From contig NZ_SZVW01000029.1 of NCBI RefSeq assembly GCF_007655005.1, forward strand, positions 56,200-120,199: DNA of 64,000 bases. The letters run 5' to 3'. The stretch's first letter is position 1, and each line of letters begins with the position of its first letter. The position numbers and the translations under genes were made by a program. Origin of the DNA: Streptomyces tibetensis (GTDB lineage Bacteria; Actinomycetota; Actinomycetes; Streptomycetales; Streptomycetaceae). Positions 8,332 to 16,465 of this stretch are shown here, one piece after another. A model generated the notes under the pieces. That model did no database searches. It had not been told where the DNA came from and was given only the letters and a program-made list of their open reading frames with translations.

Positions 8332-8511
8332 ATGATCCAGCAGGTTGTGCACACGGAGCCGGGCGGCGACCCGACGGCGGTCGCGCTGGCCCTGGCGGTG
8401 GCGCACGCCCTGCACGCGCCGACGGGCCGGGCCGCGGAGGTGGCGGCGCCCACGACACCGCGCCGGGCGAGCCGGTCGGTGCGCGCCCGGCGCGGGGCTG
8501 CACGGGGCTGA
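8332..8511 (+). CDS. Small protein (59 aa), function unknown
   Basis: ATG 8332 is preceded by a perfect GAGGAG at 8319-8324 with 7-base spacing, only 20 bases after the protease stop. The product begins MIQQVVHTEPGGDPTAVALA and has an alanine-rich helical middle and an arginine-rich end. I do not recognise it. The 3' part of the frame lies inside a 57-base tandem repeat, so the C-terminus may have been remodelled by that repeat. A mild resemblance in length and start to acyl-CoA carboxylase epsilon-like peptides is not enough to name it. Confidence 0.5.
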   Translation: MIQQVVHTEPGGDPTAVALALAVAHALHAPTGRAAEVAAPTTPRRASRSVRARRGAARG

Positions 8512-8600
8512 TGCTCCTCCCGGCCCCGCCCGTCGGTGCGCGCACGGCGCGGGGCGGCACGGGCTGATGCTCCTCCCGGCACCGCCCGTCGGCGTGCGAC
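8472..8600 (+). repeat. Imperfect tandem repeat, about 57-base unit, 2.2 copies
   Basis: The segment starting at GTCGGTGCGCGC near 8475 recurs at 8532 and partly at 8588. Each full copy contains GGGCTGATGCTCCTCCCGG. The repeat fills the gap before the CssR-like regulator gene and includes the stop codon of the small upstream frame. Confidence 0.75.
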
Positions 8601-8660
8601 GCTGAGAGCGTCAGAGCAGCAGCGCCCCCGTCCCCCTTCACCCCCGAGGACCCCCGACCC

Positions 8661-9398
8661 ATGAGCCCCGCAGACGGCGACCGTGACCCGCAGCGCATCC
8701 TGATCGTCGACGACGAGCCGGCCGTACGCGAAGCGCTCCAGCGCAGCCTCGCGTTCGAGGGGTACGGGACCGAGGTCGCCGTCGACGGCGCGGACGCCCT
8801 GGACAAGGCCGCCGCCTACCGGCCCGACCTGCTGGTCCTCGACATCCAGATGCCCCGCATGGACGGCCTGACGGCAGCACGCCGCATCCGCGCCACCGGC
8901 GACACCACGCCGATCCTGATGCTCACGGCCCGTGACACGGTCGGCGACCGCGTCACCGGCCTCGACGCGGGCGCCGACGACTACCTGGTCAAGCCCTTCG
9001 AGCTGGACGAACTCTTCGCCCGTATCCGCGCCCTGCTGCGCCGCAGCTCCTACGCGGCGGCCGTGGGCGCGGCCGACCCGGCCGACGAGGACGCGCTCAC
9101 CTTCGCCGACCTGCGCATGGACCTGTCCACGCGCGAGGTCACCCGGGGCGGGCGCCAAGTGGAGCTGACCCGAACCGAGTTCACGCTTCTGGAGATGTTC
9201 ATGGCGCACCCGCGCCAGGTCCTCACCCGGGAGCAGATCCTCAAGGCCGTCTGGGGCTTCGACTTCGAGCCGTCGTCGAACTCCCTCGACGTGTACGTGA
9301 TGTACCTGCGCCGCAAGACCGAGGCGGGCGGCGAGCCGCGCCTCGTCCACACGGTGCGGGGCGTGGGCTACGTACTGCGGCAGGGCGGCGCGGAGTGA
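8661..9398 (+). CDS. cssR: CssR-like OmpR-family response regulator
   Basis: A 245-residue regulator with a canonical receiver (DDE pocket, phospho-acceptor D61 in LLVLDIQMPRMDG, lysine in YLVKPF). Its winged helix contains ELTRTEFTLLEMFMAHP, VWGFDFEPSSNSLDVYV and HTVRGVGYVLR. It overlaps the next kinase gene by 4 bases. In S. lividans the homologous pair, located beside an HtrA-type gene, drives the response to misfolded secreted proteins. That knowledge and the conserved order here support the name. The 11-base repeats at 7231-7263 are candidate binding sites. Confidence 0.85.
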   Translation: MSPADGDRDPQRILIVDDEPAVREALQRSLAFEGYGTEVAVDGADALDKAAAYRPDLLVLDIQMPRMDGLTAARRIRATGDTTPILMLTARDTVGDRVTGLDAGADDYLVKPFELDELFARIRALLRRSSYAAAVGAADPADEDALTFADLRMDLSTREVTRGGRQVELTRTEFTLLEMFMAHPRQVLTREQILKAVWGFDFEPSSNSLDVYVMYLRRKTEAGGEPRLVHTVRGVGYVLRQGGAE

Positions 9399-10858
9399 GT
9401 TCCCGGACGGTCGTACGGCGGTTCCGGGCCCTGCCGATCCGCTCCCGACTGGCGCTGCTGGTGGCGGCGGCGGTGGCGTTCGCGGTGGCGGCGGTGTCGG
9501 TGACCTGCTGGTTCATCGTGCAGGGGAAGCTGTACGACGAGATCGACAACGACCTGAAGTCGTCGGTCGCGCCGCTGCGTTCGGACGAGTTCCAGGCGCT
9601 CACCGACGAGTGCCTTCAGACGCCTTCCGACTCGCTGGGCATGGGGTCGCGGCCCAAGACCTACGGGCAGCTGGTCCACGTCGACGGCAAGCTGTGTCTC
9701 TTCCCGACGTCCACGACCCAGGTGCAGGTCACCGGCGACGACAAGGCCGTGGCCAGGGACCCCGACCCGAACCAGGGCCACATCCGCGACGGCACGGACG
9801 ACCACGGCAACAAGCTGCGCGTCCTGACGACTGCGGTCGTCATCAAGGACGGGCCGGTGACCCGGGGCGTCGCCGCCGACTACTCCCTCGTCATCGCCCT
9901 GCCCCTCAAGGGCACCCAGTCCACGCTCAACGAGCTGGCCCTGATCCTCCTCCTGGTCTCCGGCGTGGGAGTCCTCGGTGCCGGAGCCGCCGGTCTGGCC
10001 GTCGCCCGGGCGGGGCTGCGCCCCGTCGACAAGCTGACCGAGGCCGTCGAGCATGTGGCCCGCACGGAGGACCTGAACATCCGCATCCCCGTGGCGGACG
10101 ACAGCGAGGACGAGATCGCCCGCCTGTCCCGCTCCTTCAACTCGATGACGTCGGCACTGGCCAGCTCCCAGGAGCTGCAACAGCAACTGATCGCCGACGC
10201 GGGCCACGAACTACGCACACCCCTCACGTCCCTCCGCACCAACATCGAACTCCTCACCCGCAGCGAGGAGACGGGCCGGCCCATCCCCGAGGCTGACCGC
10301 AAGGCGCTGCTCGCCTCGGTGAAGGCGCAGATGACGGAGCTGGCCGCGCTCATCGGCGACCTCCAGGAACTGTCCCGCCCCGACACGGGCCAGCACGGGG
10401 GCCGGACCCAGATCGTCGCCTGGCAGGACACGGTCGAGTCGGCACTGCGGCGGGCCCGGCTGCGGGGCCCGGAGCTGACGATCACGGCGGACGTCGAGCC
10501 CTGGTTCGTCCGCGCGGAACCCTCCGCCCTGGAACGGGCGATGGTCAACATCCTGGACAACGCGGTGAAGTTCAGCCCGGAGGGCGGCACGATCGAGGTA
10601 CGCCTCACCTCGGGCACCCTCACGGTCCGCGACCACGGCCCGGGCATCCCCGCCGACGAACTCCCCCACGTCTTCGACCGCTTCTGGCGCTCCCCGAGCG
10701 CACGGTCACTGCCGGGCTCGGGCCTGGGCCTGTCGATCGTGGCGCGTACGGTGCAGCAGGCCGGGGGCGAGGTGTCCCTCAACCCGGCGCAGGACGGCGG
10801 CACGGTCGCGACGGTACGACTGCCGGGGGCTGCCGTGCCTCCGCCCGAGGTGCCTTGA
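9395..10858 (+). CDS. cssS: CssS-like sensor histidine kinase
   Basis: The GTG start overlaps the cssR stop (GTGA). The 487-residue protein has TM1 at about 19-42, an extracytoplasmic sensor of about 135 residues and TM2 at about 180-204. HAMP, HisKA with phospho-acceptor H271 (AGHELRTPL) and HATPase_c (NILDNAVKFSPEGG, DHGPGI, GSGLGLSI) follow. The sensor contains two cysteines, C73 and C101, which could form a disulfide outside the cell. The family role is to sense secretion stress and phosphorylate CssR. Confidence 0.85.
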   Translation: MSSRTVVRRFRALPIRSRLALLVAAAVAFAVAAVSVTCWFIVQGKLYDEIDNDLKSSVAPLRSDEFQALTDECLQTPSDSLGMGSRPKTYGQLVHVDGKLCLFPTSTTQVQVTGDDKAVARDPDPNQGHIRDGTDDHGNKLRVLTTAVVIKDGPVTRGVAADYSLVIALPLKGTQSTLNELALILLLVSGVGVLGAGAAGLAVARAGLRPVDKLTEAVEHVARTEDLNIRIPVADDSEDEIARLSRSFNSMTSALASSQELQQQLIADAGHELRTPLTSLRTNIELLTRSEETGRPIPEADRKALLASVKAQMTELAALIGDLQELSRPDTGQHGGRTQIVAWQDTVESALRRARLRGPELTITADVEPWFVRAEPSALERAMVNILDNAVKFSPEGGTIEVRLTSGTLTVRDHGPGIPADELPHVFDRFWRSPSARSLPGSGLGLSIVARTVQQAGGEVSLNPAQDGGTVATVRLPGAAVPPPEVP

Positions 10859-11188
10859 CGGACGCCACGGCTTGGCTTTTCGGCTCACGCAAGACTTCCG
10901 TCGACGAGAATCTGTCTGTGCCGTTTGACGAAGGCCACCGTCGGATCGGACCTCCACTGCGTCCACGCACACGCGCCGCACCACGATGCTCGACCACTCC
11001 GGACTCTCTGAACGTTGTGGTCTGCTCACCGCGAGCCCCCCGGCGCCATGGCCGCCACGCGACCGTTCCATCGAGAGGCTGCCCCGTAGCCACGGCGAAA
11101 TCACGGGGCATGTCGGGGCATGGCGAGCGATGGCGTGCGCCCCCTGGCATCACGACATCGCGCGCTCGGCACAGTGGCGTGACCGTCG
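10859..11188. other. 330 bases without a recognisable gene
   Basis: No frame here shows a convincing ribosome-binding site, domain or typical codon pattern. The stretch separates cssS from the converging toxin gene and may hold decayed DNA, because relics of other genes lie just beyond. Confidence 0.5.
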
Positions 11189-11587
11189 TCAGTGGAAGCC
11201 GAGCATGCCTGGTGAGTCGATGTCGACGGTGACCACGCCGGGTGGATACTGCCGTTCGCGGTCCGTGAGCAGGATCGACATCCCTGTGAATTCAGCGCGC
11301 GGCAGTGCGCAGTACAGGGCGTGGCAGTTGTCCGGGCCGCCATAGCCGTCTCGGCTCATGGTGCCGACGGCCACAGAGGCGGTTGTGTTGAGGTGGTCGA
11401 CAACGACCGAGGAGAAGTCGAGCACTCGCTGTGCAGCTCCCTCGTCCTGCGACTCCGCCTGCATCAGGCACAAGGCAGGGATCCGCAGGAGGTCGCCAGG
11501 GGTGCGTGCCATGTTTCCGGCCAGGAGGTTCAGCGTCTTGTGCCCCTGCGCGAGGGCCAGGGTGGCGCCGGTGTCCAGAATGATCAC
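11189..11587 (-). CDS. PIN-domain (VapC-like) toxin
   Basis: The 132-residue protein has the spacing of a PIN nuclease: D5 in IILDTGA, E45 in MQAES, D86 in GPDNCHA and D109 in LLTDRE. These would coordinate the metal used to cut RNA. The gene overlaps the upstream antitoxin gene by 4 bases, the usual arrangement for toxin-antitoxin modules. PIN toxins commonly cleave tRNA or rRNA, but the target cannot be inferred here. The spacing between E45 and D86 is somewhat loose, so activity is likely rather than certain. Confidence 0.72.
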   Translation of the reverse strand: MIILDTGATLALAQGHKTLNLLAGNMARTPGDLLRIPALCLMQAESQDEGAAQRVLDFSSVVVDHLNTTASVAVGTMSRDGYGGPDNCHALYCALPRAEFTGMSILLTDRERQYPPGVVTVDIDSPGMLGFH

Positions 11588-11871
11588 GCGGCGGCACCCC
11601 GAGCCGCACGGACCTTCTCCGCGGCGATGCGGTAGATGTTGCCGAGGATGTCAGGCGCCTCGTCGAACTCGACATCGCTGATGTCCACGCCGATCGTCTC
11701 CCGCACGACGCGGCGGTCCGCGGCGACCCGCTCGGCGACCTGCTCGGCAGTGGGCTGTTCAAGGGCGAGCTGCTCGACGAGCTGCCCCAGGGTCACTCCA
11801 CGTTCCTTGGCGACCTGAGCGAGATGATCGCGGGCCTGCCGGGACACCTGGATGGTCGTATTCTCAGCCAT
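11584..11871 (-). CDS. Ribbon-helix-helix-type antitoxin
   Basis: The 95-residue protein starts with a short beta strand and helix pattern typical of Arc/CopG-like DNA-binding antitoxins (NTTIQVSRQARDHLAQVAKE, then GVTLGQLVEQLA). A charged C-terminal region that would wrap the toxin follows. ATG 11871 is chosen because the strand motif begins immediately after it. The 4-base ATGA overlap with the PIN gene indicates coupled translation. It should repress its own promoter and neutralise the toxin. Confidence 0.72.
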   Translation of the reverse strand: MAENTTIQVSRQARDHLAQVAKERGVTLGQLVEQLALEQPTAEQVAERVAADRRVVRETIGVDISDVEFDEAPDILGNIYRIAAEKVRAARGAAA

Positions 11872-11949
11872 AGCCCCACCATAGCGCCACCACAACCCTG
11901 GCGGACCTGCTGTTCAGCCAGTTCCCCAGGAGGTGCGAACCGAGCTCTC

Positions 11950-12030
11950 GTTCGTGACGCCGGCCAGGAACGACACTCAAGGGCTCGCGCCGAACACGAG
12001 TATCGGGCTGCGGGGGGGCTGCGGATCGCC
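11950..12030 (-). pseudogene. Relic of a DUF397 gene (3' end only)
   Basis: Read on the minus strand, this segment encodes GDPQPPRSPILVFGASP followed by a stop. Its DNA nearly matches the 3' part of the intact DUF397 gene at 24379-24576, including the shared run CCCGATACTCGTGTTCGGCG. A tryptophan codon TGG in the intact gene is TGA here. The rest of the gene is missing. Confidence 0.65.
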
Positions 12031-12187
12031 CTCAGTCGCGGTCCCAGCACTGACACCCGATAAAACGGGACATGCTTCCCCGCTCCCTGTCGATGTCCTG
12101 TCATACCCATCAGTAGCGCAAACTCCTGCCGCTGTTCTGACATCTTCGTCGCCGTCACCCATCCGCAAGCAGGAGTGAGCCCCCCAC

Positions 12188-13036
12188 ATGCGTCTCATTC
12201 GCACGTCAACTCTCAGGAAATGCGGTGTAGTTGCCGCTTCCACCGCCCTCGCCGTCACCGGTCTGCTCACCGGTGCGGGCACCGCCGCCGCCGGGCCCGC
12301 CGGGGCGACCAACATCCGGGGCGTGGACCCCGGGGACACCGACCTGATGATCGAGCGGCTCTGCAGTCAGGAGACGAGCCTCACGGGCGTGTACGGCGCC
12401 CTCAACGTCGACACCGGTGAGTTCAAGACCCGGGACGAGTACCTGCGGGACGTCATCGGGCTGTGGGCGCCCGCGGGGCCGTGGGAGCTGTTCCGCGGCT
12501 GGTGCGGGTACGCCGAGGCCTCGACCTGGTCCATCAAGGGCGACACCGTCCGCACGTCCCGGTGGATCGGGAACAAGGGATCCGCCGACGACAAGGAGAC
12601 CTTCGTCAGCAGCTACAGCACCAAGACGTTCGCGAAGAAGAGCGTCGGCGGCTCCATCAGCCTCTCCCTCGCCAAGAGCATCTTCAGCGGAACCGTGGGC
12701 GGCAGTGCCGGGTACGAGTGGGGCTGGGAGAAGGAGTCCAAGTTCGAGACCCGCAGCGAGAAGACCGTCCCGCCGTGCCGGCAGGTCGCCGTGACCTGGA
12801 CGCCGTACCAGCGCGTGGTGCGCGTCAACCCCGTCTTCTACGTCGAGGACTACCAGTGGAACAAGGGCGACGGGGACCGGACCGTACACAGCTGGCGGGA
12901 CCGGGGGTACCAGACCATCTACTCGCACGGGTTCTACATCGACGGCATCTCCGACAAGCTCCTGCCCAGCGGCCAGCCCGACGGCCGTGAGGACAAGATC
13001 GAGGAGAAGCTCGACCCCAAGTCCTGCACCGACTAG
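12188..13036 (+). CDS. Secreted protein with aerolysin-like beta-pore pattern
   Basis: A signal peptide (basic residues, hydrophobic helix 13-30, AAAG cleavage region near 35) precedes a mature protein of about 245 residues with four or five cysteines. Residues 136-215 alternate small and polar residues: SSYSTKTFAKKS, then SISLSLAKSIFSGTVGGSAG, then charged WEKESKFETRSEKTVPPCRQ. This amphipathic hairpin followed by a VPP turn resembles the insertion loop and strand of aerolysin/ETX-MTX2 pore-forming proteins. That assignment is inference from pattern only. GCAGGAG lies upstream of ATG 12188. No related gene is adjacent. Confidence 0.55.
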   Translation: MRLIRTSTLRKCGVVAASTALAVTGLLTGAGTAAAGPAGATNIRGVDPGDTDLMIERLCSQETSLTGVYGALNVDTGEFKTRDEYLRDVIGLWAPAGPWELFRGWCGYAEASTWSIKGDTVRTSRWIGNKGSADDKETFVSSYSTKTFAKKSVGGSISLSLAKSIFSGTVGGSAGYEWGWEKESKFETRSEKTVPPCRQVAVTWTPYQRVVRVNPVFYVEDYQWNKGDGDRTVHSWRDRGYQTIYSHGFYIDGISDKLLPSGQPDGREDKIEEKLDPKSCTD

Positions 13037-13056
13037 AGCACTTGGGACGGCAACCT

Positions 13057-13103
13057 TTCCGTGTGGGGCGGCGACTGATCAGCGGTCATTCCCCCACACG
13101 GAA
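13057..13103 (+). promoter_or_regulatory. 12-base inverted repeat between two secreted-protein genes
   Basis: TTCCGTGTGGGG (13057-13068) is complementary to CCCCACACGGAA (13092-13103), with a 23-base loop. It could terminate the upstream transcript or act in the leader of the pectinase gene, whose ATG is 12 bases further on. Confidence 0.5.
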
Positions 13104-13114
13104 CGGATCGCCCC

Positions 13115-15208
13115 ATGAGTGAGCCGCGTAGCAAGGCCCGCCCCCGTCACCGCAGAAGCCGCACCGCCCTGGCGGTCGGGGTCCCCCTGGCCCTGACCGC
13201 CGCCGGTACCTTCGCCTACGGCGGCGACCTCGGCGTCCTGGGCTCCACCGCATTGCAGGCCTCCGCCGCCACCCCCGCGTCCACCACCTCCCCCACCCCC
13301 TCCTGGGCCGCCGACACCGCCGACGGGTTCGCCTCCGTCGACTCCCTCGGGCAGAACGGGACGTACGGCGGGCGTGGTGGCCAGGTCGTCACCGTGAAGA
13401 CGCAGGCCGAGCTGGAGAAGTACGCCACCGCGACCCAGCCGTACGTCATCGTCGTCGCCGGGGCCATCGCCATGAACCCGGTCGGCAAAGAGATCAAGGT
13501 GCAGTCCGACAAGACCATCGTGGGTCAGGGGACCGCCGGGCACATCGTCGGCGGCGGGTTCTTCCTCGGCCAGGGCGTGCACAACGTGATCATCCGGAAC
13601 CTGACCATCCGGGACGCGTACCAGGGCATCTGGAACGACAAGGACCATGACTTCGACGCGATCCAGATGGACGGCGCCCATCACGTCTGGATCGACCACA
13701 ACGACCTGCGGCACATGGCCGACGGGCTCATCGACGTCCGCAAGGACTCGACGAACGTCACCGTCTCCTGGAACAAGCTGAGCGACAACAACAAGACCTT
13801 CGGCATCGGCTGGACCGAGAACGTCAAGACCGACATCACGATCCACCACAACTGGATCCGCGAGACCGAGCAGCGCAACCCTTCCACGGACAACGCCGCC
13901 CACGCGCACCTGTACAACAACTTCCTCGAAGACGCCCCGAACACGAGCATCGGCTCGTCGTACGGGAACTACTCGCGCGGCTCGACCAGGATGGTCCTGG
14001 AGAACTCCTACTTCCAGGGCATCAAGAACCCGGTGATCAAGGACAGCGGCGCCGCGGTCGTGCAGCGCGGCAATGTCTTCTCCGGCACCAGCGGGCGCAA
14101 CGAGAGCGGCGGGAGCGCCTTCGACCCGAAGGCGTACTACCCCTACAGCCTCGACAAGGCCGCCGATCTGCCCGCGCTCCTCAAGTCCGGTGCCGGGCCC
14201 CGCGCCTCCCTCGGCACCGCCACGACCACCGCCTCCACCAAGGCCGCGGCCGCCACCACCCTCACCGTGGCCAAGGACGGCAGCGGTCAGTACAAGACCG
14301 TCCAGGCCGCCGTGAACGCCGTACCGGCGAACAACCCCTCGCGCGTGGTGATCGCCGTGAAGCCGGGGACGTACCGGGAACTGGTGAAGGTGCCCTCCGA
14401 CAAGCCGCACGTCACCATCCAGGGGACCGGCGGCAGCCGCAAGGACACCACGATCGTCTACAACAACGCGTCGGGAACCCCCAAGCCGGGCGGCGGCACC
14501 TACGGCACGGGCGGCAGCGCGACCGTCGCCGTCGAGGCGGACGACTTCCAGGCGCGCAACCTGACCATCTCCAACGACTTCGACGAGAAGGCCAACCAGA
14601 ACATCAAGGACCAGCAGGCCGTCGCCCTGCGGACCGCCGCCGACAAGGTGTTCCTGGACGGGATCATCGTCAGCGGGGACCAGGACACCCTGCTGCTCGA
14701 CACCGCGTCGAAGGACCGGCTGGGCCGGGTGTACGTCGGCAACTCCTACGTCATCGGCAACGTCGACTTCATCTTCGGCCGGGCCACGGCCGTCGTCGAC
14801 AAGTCCGTGATCACGCTGAAGAAGCGCTGGGACGGCAGCTCGGCCGGGTACATCACCGCTCCGAGCACCGCGGCGAACCGCAAGGGCATCCTGATCGCCA
14901 ACTCCACGGTGAACGGCGACGTGTCGGCCGGGAGTTTCTACCTCGGGCGACCCTGGCACGCCGGCGGGGACGCGTCCCTCGACCCGCAGACCACGGTCCG
15001 CAACACCGGCCTGAGCAACGCGATCAAGTCGACCCCGTGGACCGACATGAGCGGGTTCTCCTGGAAGGACGACCGGTTCGCCGAGTACAAGAACTCCGGC
15101 GCGGGGGCGGGCGGTGCGAGCAGCAACCGGCCGCATCTGAGCGACGCTCAGGCCGCGAACCAGGAGGTCGCGGACTGGCTCGCGGGCTGGACGCCTTCGG
15201 CGTCCTGA
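13115..15208 (+). CDS. Secreted pectate lyase (PL1)-pectin methylesterase (CE8) fusion
   Basis: A twin-basic signal region and hydrophobic helix (residues 14-50) lead into two catalytic domains. Residues 65-375 form a parallel-helix pectate lyase (HHVWIDHNDLRHMADGLIDV; NVTVSWNKL). Residues 395-690 form a CE8 pectinesterase with QAVALRTAAD, GDQDTLLLD, GNVDFIFGRA and YLGRPW. The esterase would remove methyl groups and the lyase would then cleave the polygalacturonate, so the two steps are coupled in one 697-residue secreted enzyme. An alanine/threonine-rich linker joins the domains near 375-395. It faces a GH5 glycosidase gene across a shared terminator. Confidence 0.92.
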   Translation: MSEPRSKARPRHRRSRTALAVGVPLALTAAGTFAYGGDLGVLGSTALQASAATPASTTSPTPSWAADTADGFASVDSLGQNGTYGGRGGQVVTVKTQAELEKYATATQPYVIVVAGAIAMNPVGKEIKVQSDKTIVGQGTAGHIVGGGFFLGQGVHNVIIRNLTIRDAYQGIWNDKDHDFDAIQMDGAHHVWIDHNDLRHMADGLIDVRKDSTNVTVSWNKLSDNNKTFGIGWTENVKTDITIHHNWIRETEQRNPSTDNAAHAHLYNNFLEDAPNTSIGSSYGNYSRGSTRMVLENSYFQGIKNPVIKDSGAAVVQRGNVFSGTSGRNESGGSAFDPKAYYPYSLDKAADLPALLKSGAGPRASLGTATTTASTKAAAATTLTVAKDGSGQYKTVQAAVNAVPANNPSRVVIAVKPGTYRELVKVPSDKPHVTIQGTGGSRKDTTIVYNNASGTPKPGGGTYGTGGSATVAVEADDFQARNLTISNDFDEKANQNIKDQQAVALRTAADKVFLDGIIVSGDQDTLLLDTASKDRLGRVYVGNSYVIGNVDFIFGRATAVVDKSVITLKKRWDGSSAGYITAPSTAANRKGILIANSTVNGDVSAGSFYLGRPWHAGGDASLDPQTTVRNTGLSNAIKSTPWTDMSGFSWKDDRFAEYKNSGAGAGGASSNRPHLSDAQAANQEVADWLAGWTPSAS

Positions 15209-15214
15209 ACGACT

Positions 15215-15257
15215 CCCTTCCGGGTCCGGCTGACGAGCGGCGCCGGACCCGGAAGGG
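15215..15257. terminator. Bidirectional terminator between pectinase and GH5 genes
   Basis: A perfect 16-base stem, CCCTTCCGGGTCCGGC (15215-15230) with its complement at 15242-15257, encloses an 11-base loop. It lies between two converging genes. Confidence 0.8.
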
Positions 15258-15275
15258 CCACCACCTCAAGGGTGC

Positions 15276-16307
15276 TCACTGCTTCCAGGCGTAGTGCAGC
15301 CGGTCCAGGCCGCTCTGGTTGTTCACCGTCAGGCTGAGGTTCGTGCCCGTGCCCTGGAGCGTGGTGAGGGAGTAGGTGTCACCGTTGCGCAGGCCGGGCC
15401 AGTAGACCGAGCCGAGGCCCAGTTCCCGGATGGTGTCGGTCGCGGCCTGTATGTAGGCGATCTCGTTGGAAGTGCCCGCCGGACCGTTGTAGTCCAGGCC
15501 GGTGGTCATCGAGGCGCCGAACTCGTCGAGGATCGTGCGAGAGGCACAGTCGCCGATGCGGCTCTTGAAGTCGGCCTTCCACTGGTCGACGCTGGTCCAG
15601 TCGGTGTGCCAGAAGCCGTAGTTGTGCAAGGCCAGGCGCACGCCCTTGAGGCGCGGGTCGGCGCAGACCGGCTTGACGTCCTCGCTGTACTTGTAGCCGC
15701 CGATGAGGACCCGATCCCGGGGCACGTTGCGGTGGGTGGTCACCCACTTCGCGGCGATGTCGGTCCACTCCTGGGCGGTGTAGCCGAACGGCTCGTTCAT
15801 CGGCTCGAAGTACACCTTGGAGTTGCCGACGTAGGCGGAGGTGATACGCGCCCACATCCGGTTCCAGGACGCCTGGTCGTCGATCTTGCCGTCCTTGGCG
15901 TTGTCGGCCTCCCAGTAGCCCAGGATGACCTTGAAGCCCTTGGCGGTGGCGGCGTCGATCGCGCCCCGGTACGACTTCCAGAACGGCCCGTTCACCGAGG
16001 TCGGGTTGACCGGGAGGCGGACGGTGTTGGCGCCGAGCTTGGAGAACCCGCCGATGATCGCCTTGGACTTGGCGTAGGTGGTGGCGTAGCTGTCGGCGGT
16101 GGACAGGCCCGAGGGCACGACCGCGTCGTGGGCATAGTTGTCGCGCGGGTCGGCCCAGTTGACGCCCTTGAAGTCGCTGACGGGCGGCGGGGTGGGACGG
16201 TGGGCGGGAGCGGCGGCCGCGGGGGAGGCGAACGCTCCACCGAATGCCGTGACGCAGGCCAGCAGCGCCCCCACGCCGGCTGTCCCGCGCTGGTTCTTGT
16301 CGGACAC
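15276..16307 (-). CDS. Secreted glycoside hydrolase family 5 (endoglucanase-like)
   Basis: An exported protein of 343 residues with a signal peptide ending near residue 33. The GH5 barrel shows the acid/base glutamate E172 in YFEPMNEPFG and the nucleophile E262 in ILDEFGAS, plus the strand HNYGFWHTDW. The family hydrolyses beta-glycans such as cellulose or mannan; the exact substrate is not evident. There is no carbohydrate-binding module. AAGGGG precedes the GTG start. A promoter is visible upstream. The neighbouring pectinase suggests a small plant-cell-wall degradation island. Confidence 0.85.
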   Translation of the reverse strand: MSDKNQRGTAGVGALLACVTAFGGAFASPAAAAPAHRPTPPPVSDFKGVNWADPRDNYAHDAVVPSGLSTADSYATTYAKSKAIIGGFSKLGANTVRLPVNPTSVNGPFWKSYRGAIDAATAKGFKVILGYWEADNAKDGKIDDQASWNRMWARITSAYVGNSKVYFEPMNEPFGYTAQEWTDIAAKWVTTHRNVPRDRVLIGGYKYSEDVKPVCADPRLKGVRLALHNYGFWHTDWTSVDQWKADFKSRIGDCASRTILDEFGASMTTGLDYNGPAGTSNEIAYIQAATDTIRELGLGSVYWPGLRNGDTYSLTTLQGTGTNLSLTVNNQSGLDRLHYAWKQ

Positions 16308-16372
16308 GACATCCCCTTCTGAGCAGGTGCAAGGGTGAGCGGGCCGCCGGGCGGATCACTCATGGGAGCACG

Positions 16373-16402
16373 AAACTAGAAGGAGTCTCGAACAGAGGTC
16401 AA
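16373..16402 (-). promoter_or_regulatory. Promoter of the GH5 gene
   Basis: Reading leftwards, TTGACC (16402-16397) and TAGTTT (16378-16373) are 18 bases apart. A TGGGAGC heptamer at 16363-16369 just downstream matches one half of the CebR operator known for Streptomyces cellulase genes. The second half is missing. Confidence 0.5.
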
Positions 16403-16465
16403 CACATCAGCACATAAAGTTTCAGGCGGGCCCGGTCGGGCGGCGTGTTCCGGAGCCGGGCCGGC

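Noticed and set aside
7254..9350. 698-codon minus-strand frame opposite the protease and CssR-like genes
   Set aside because: No domain, no ribosome-binding site, composition of an antisense shadow; the plus-strand genes have catalytic motifs.
16361..16376. CebR operator at the GH5 promoter
   Set aside because: Only the TGGGAGC half is present; the complementary half is absent, so it is mentioned with the promoter but not called.
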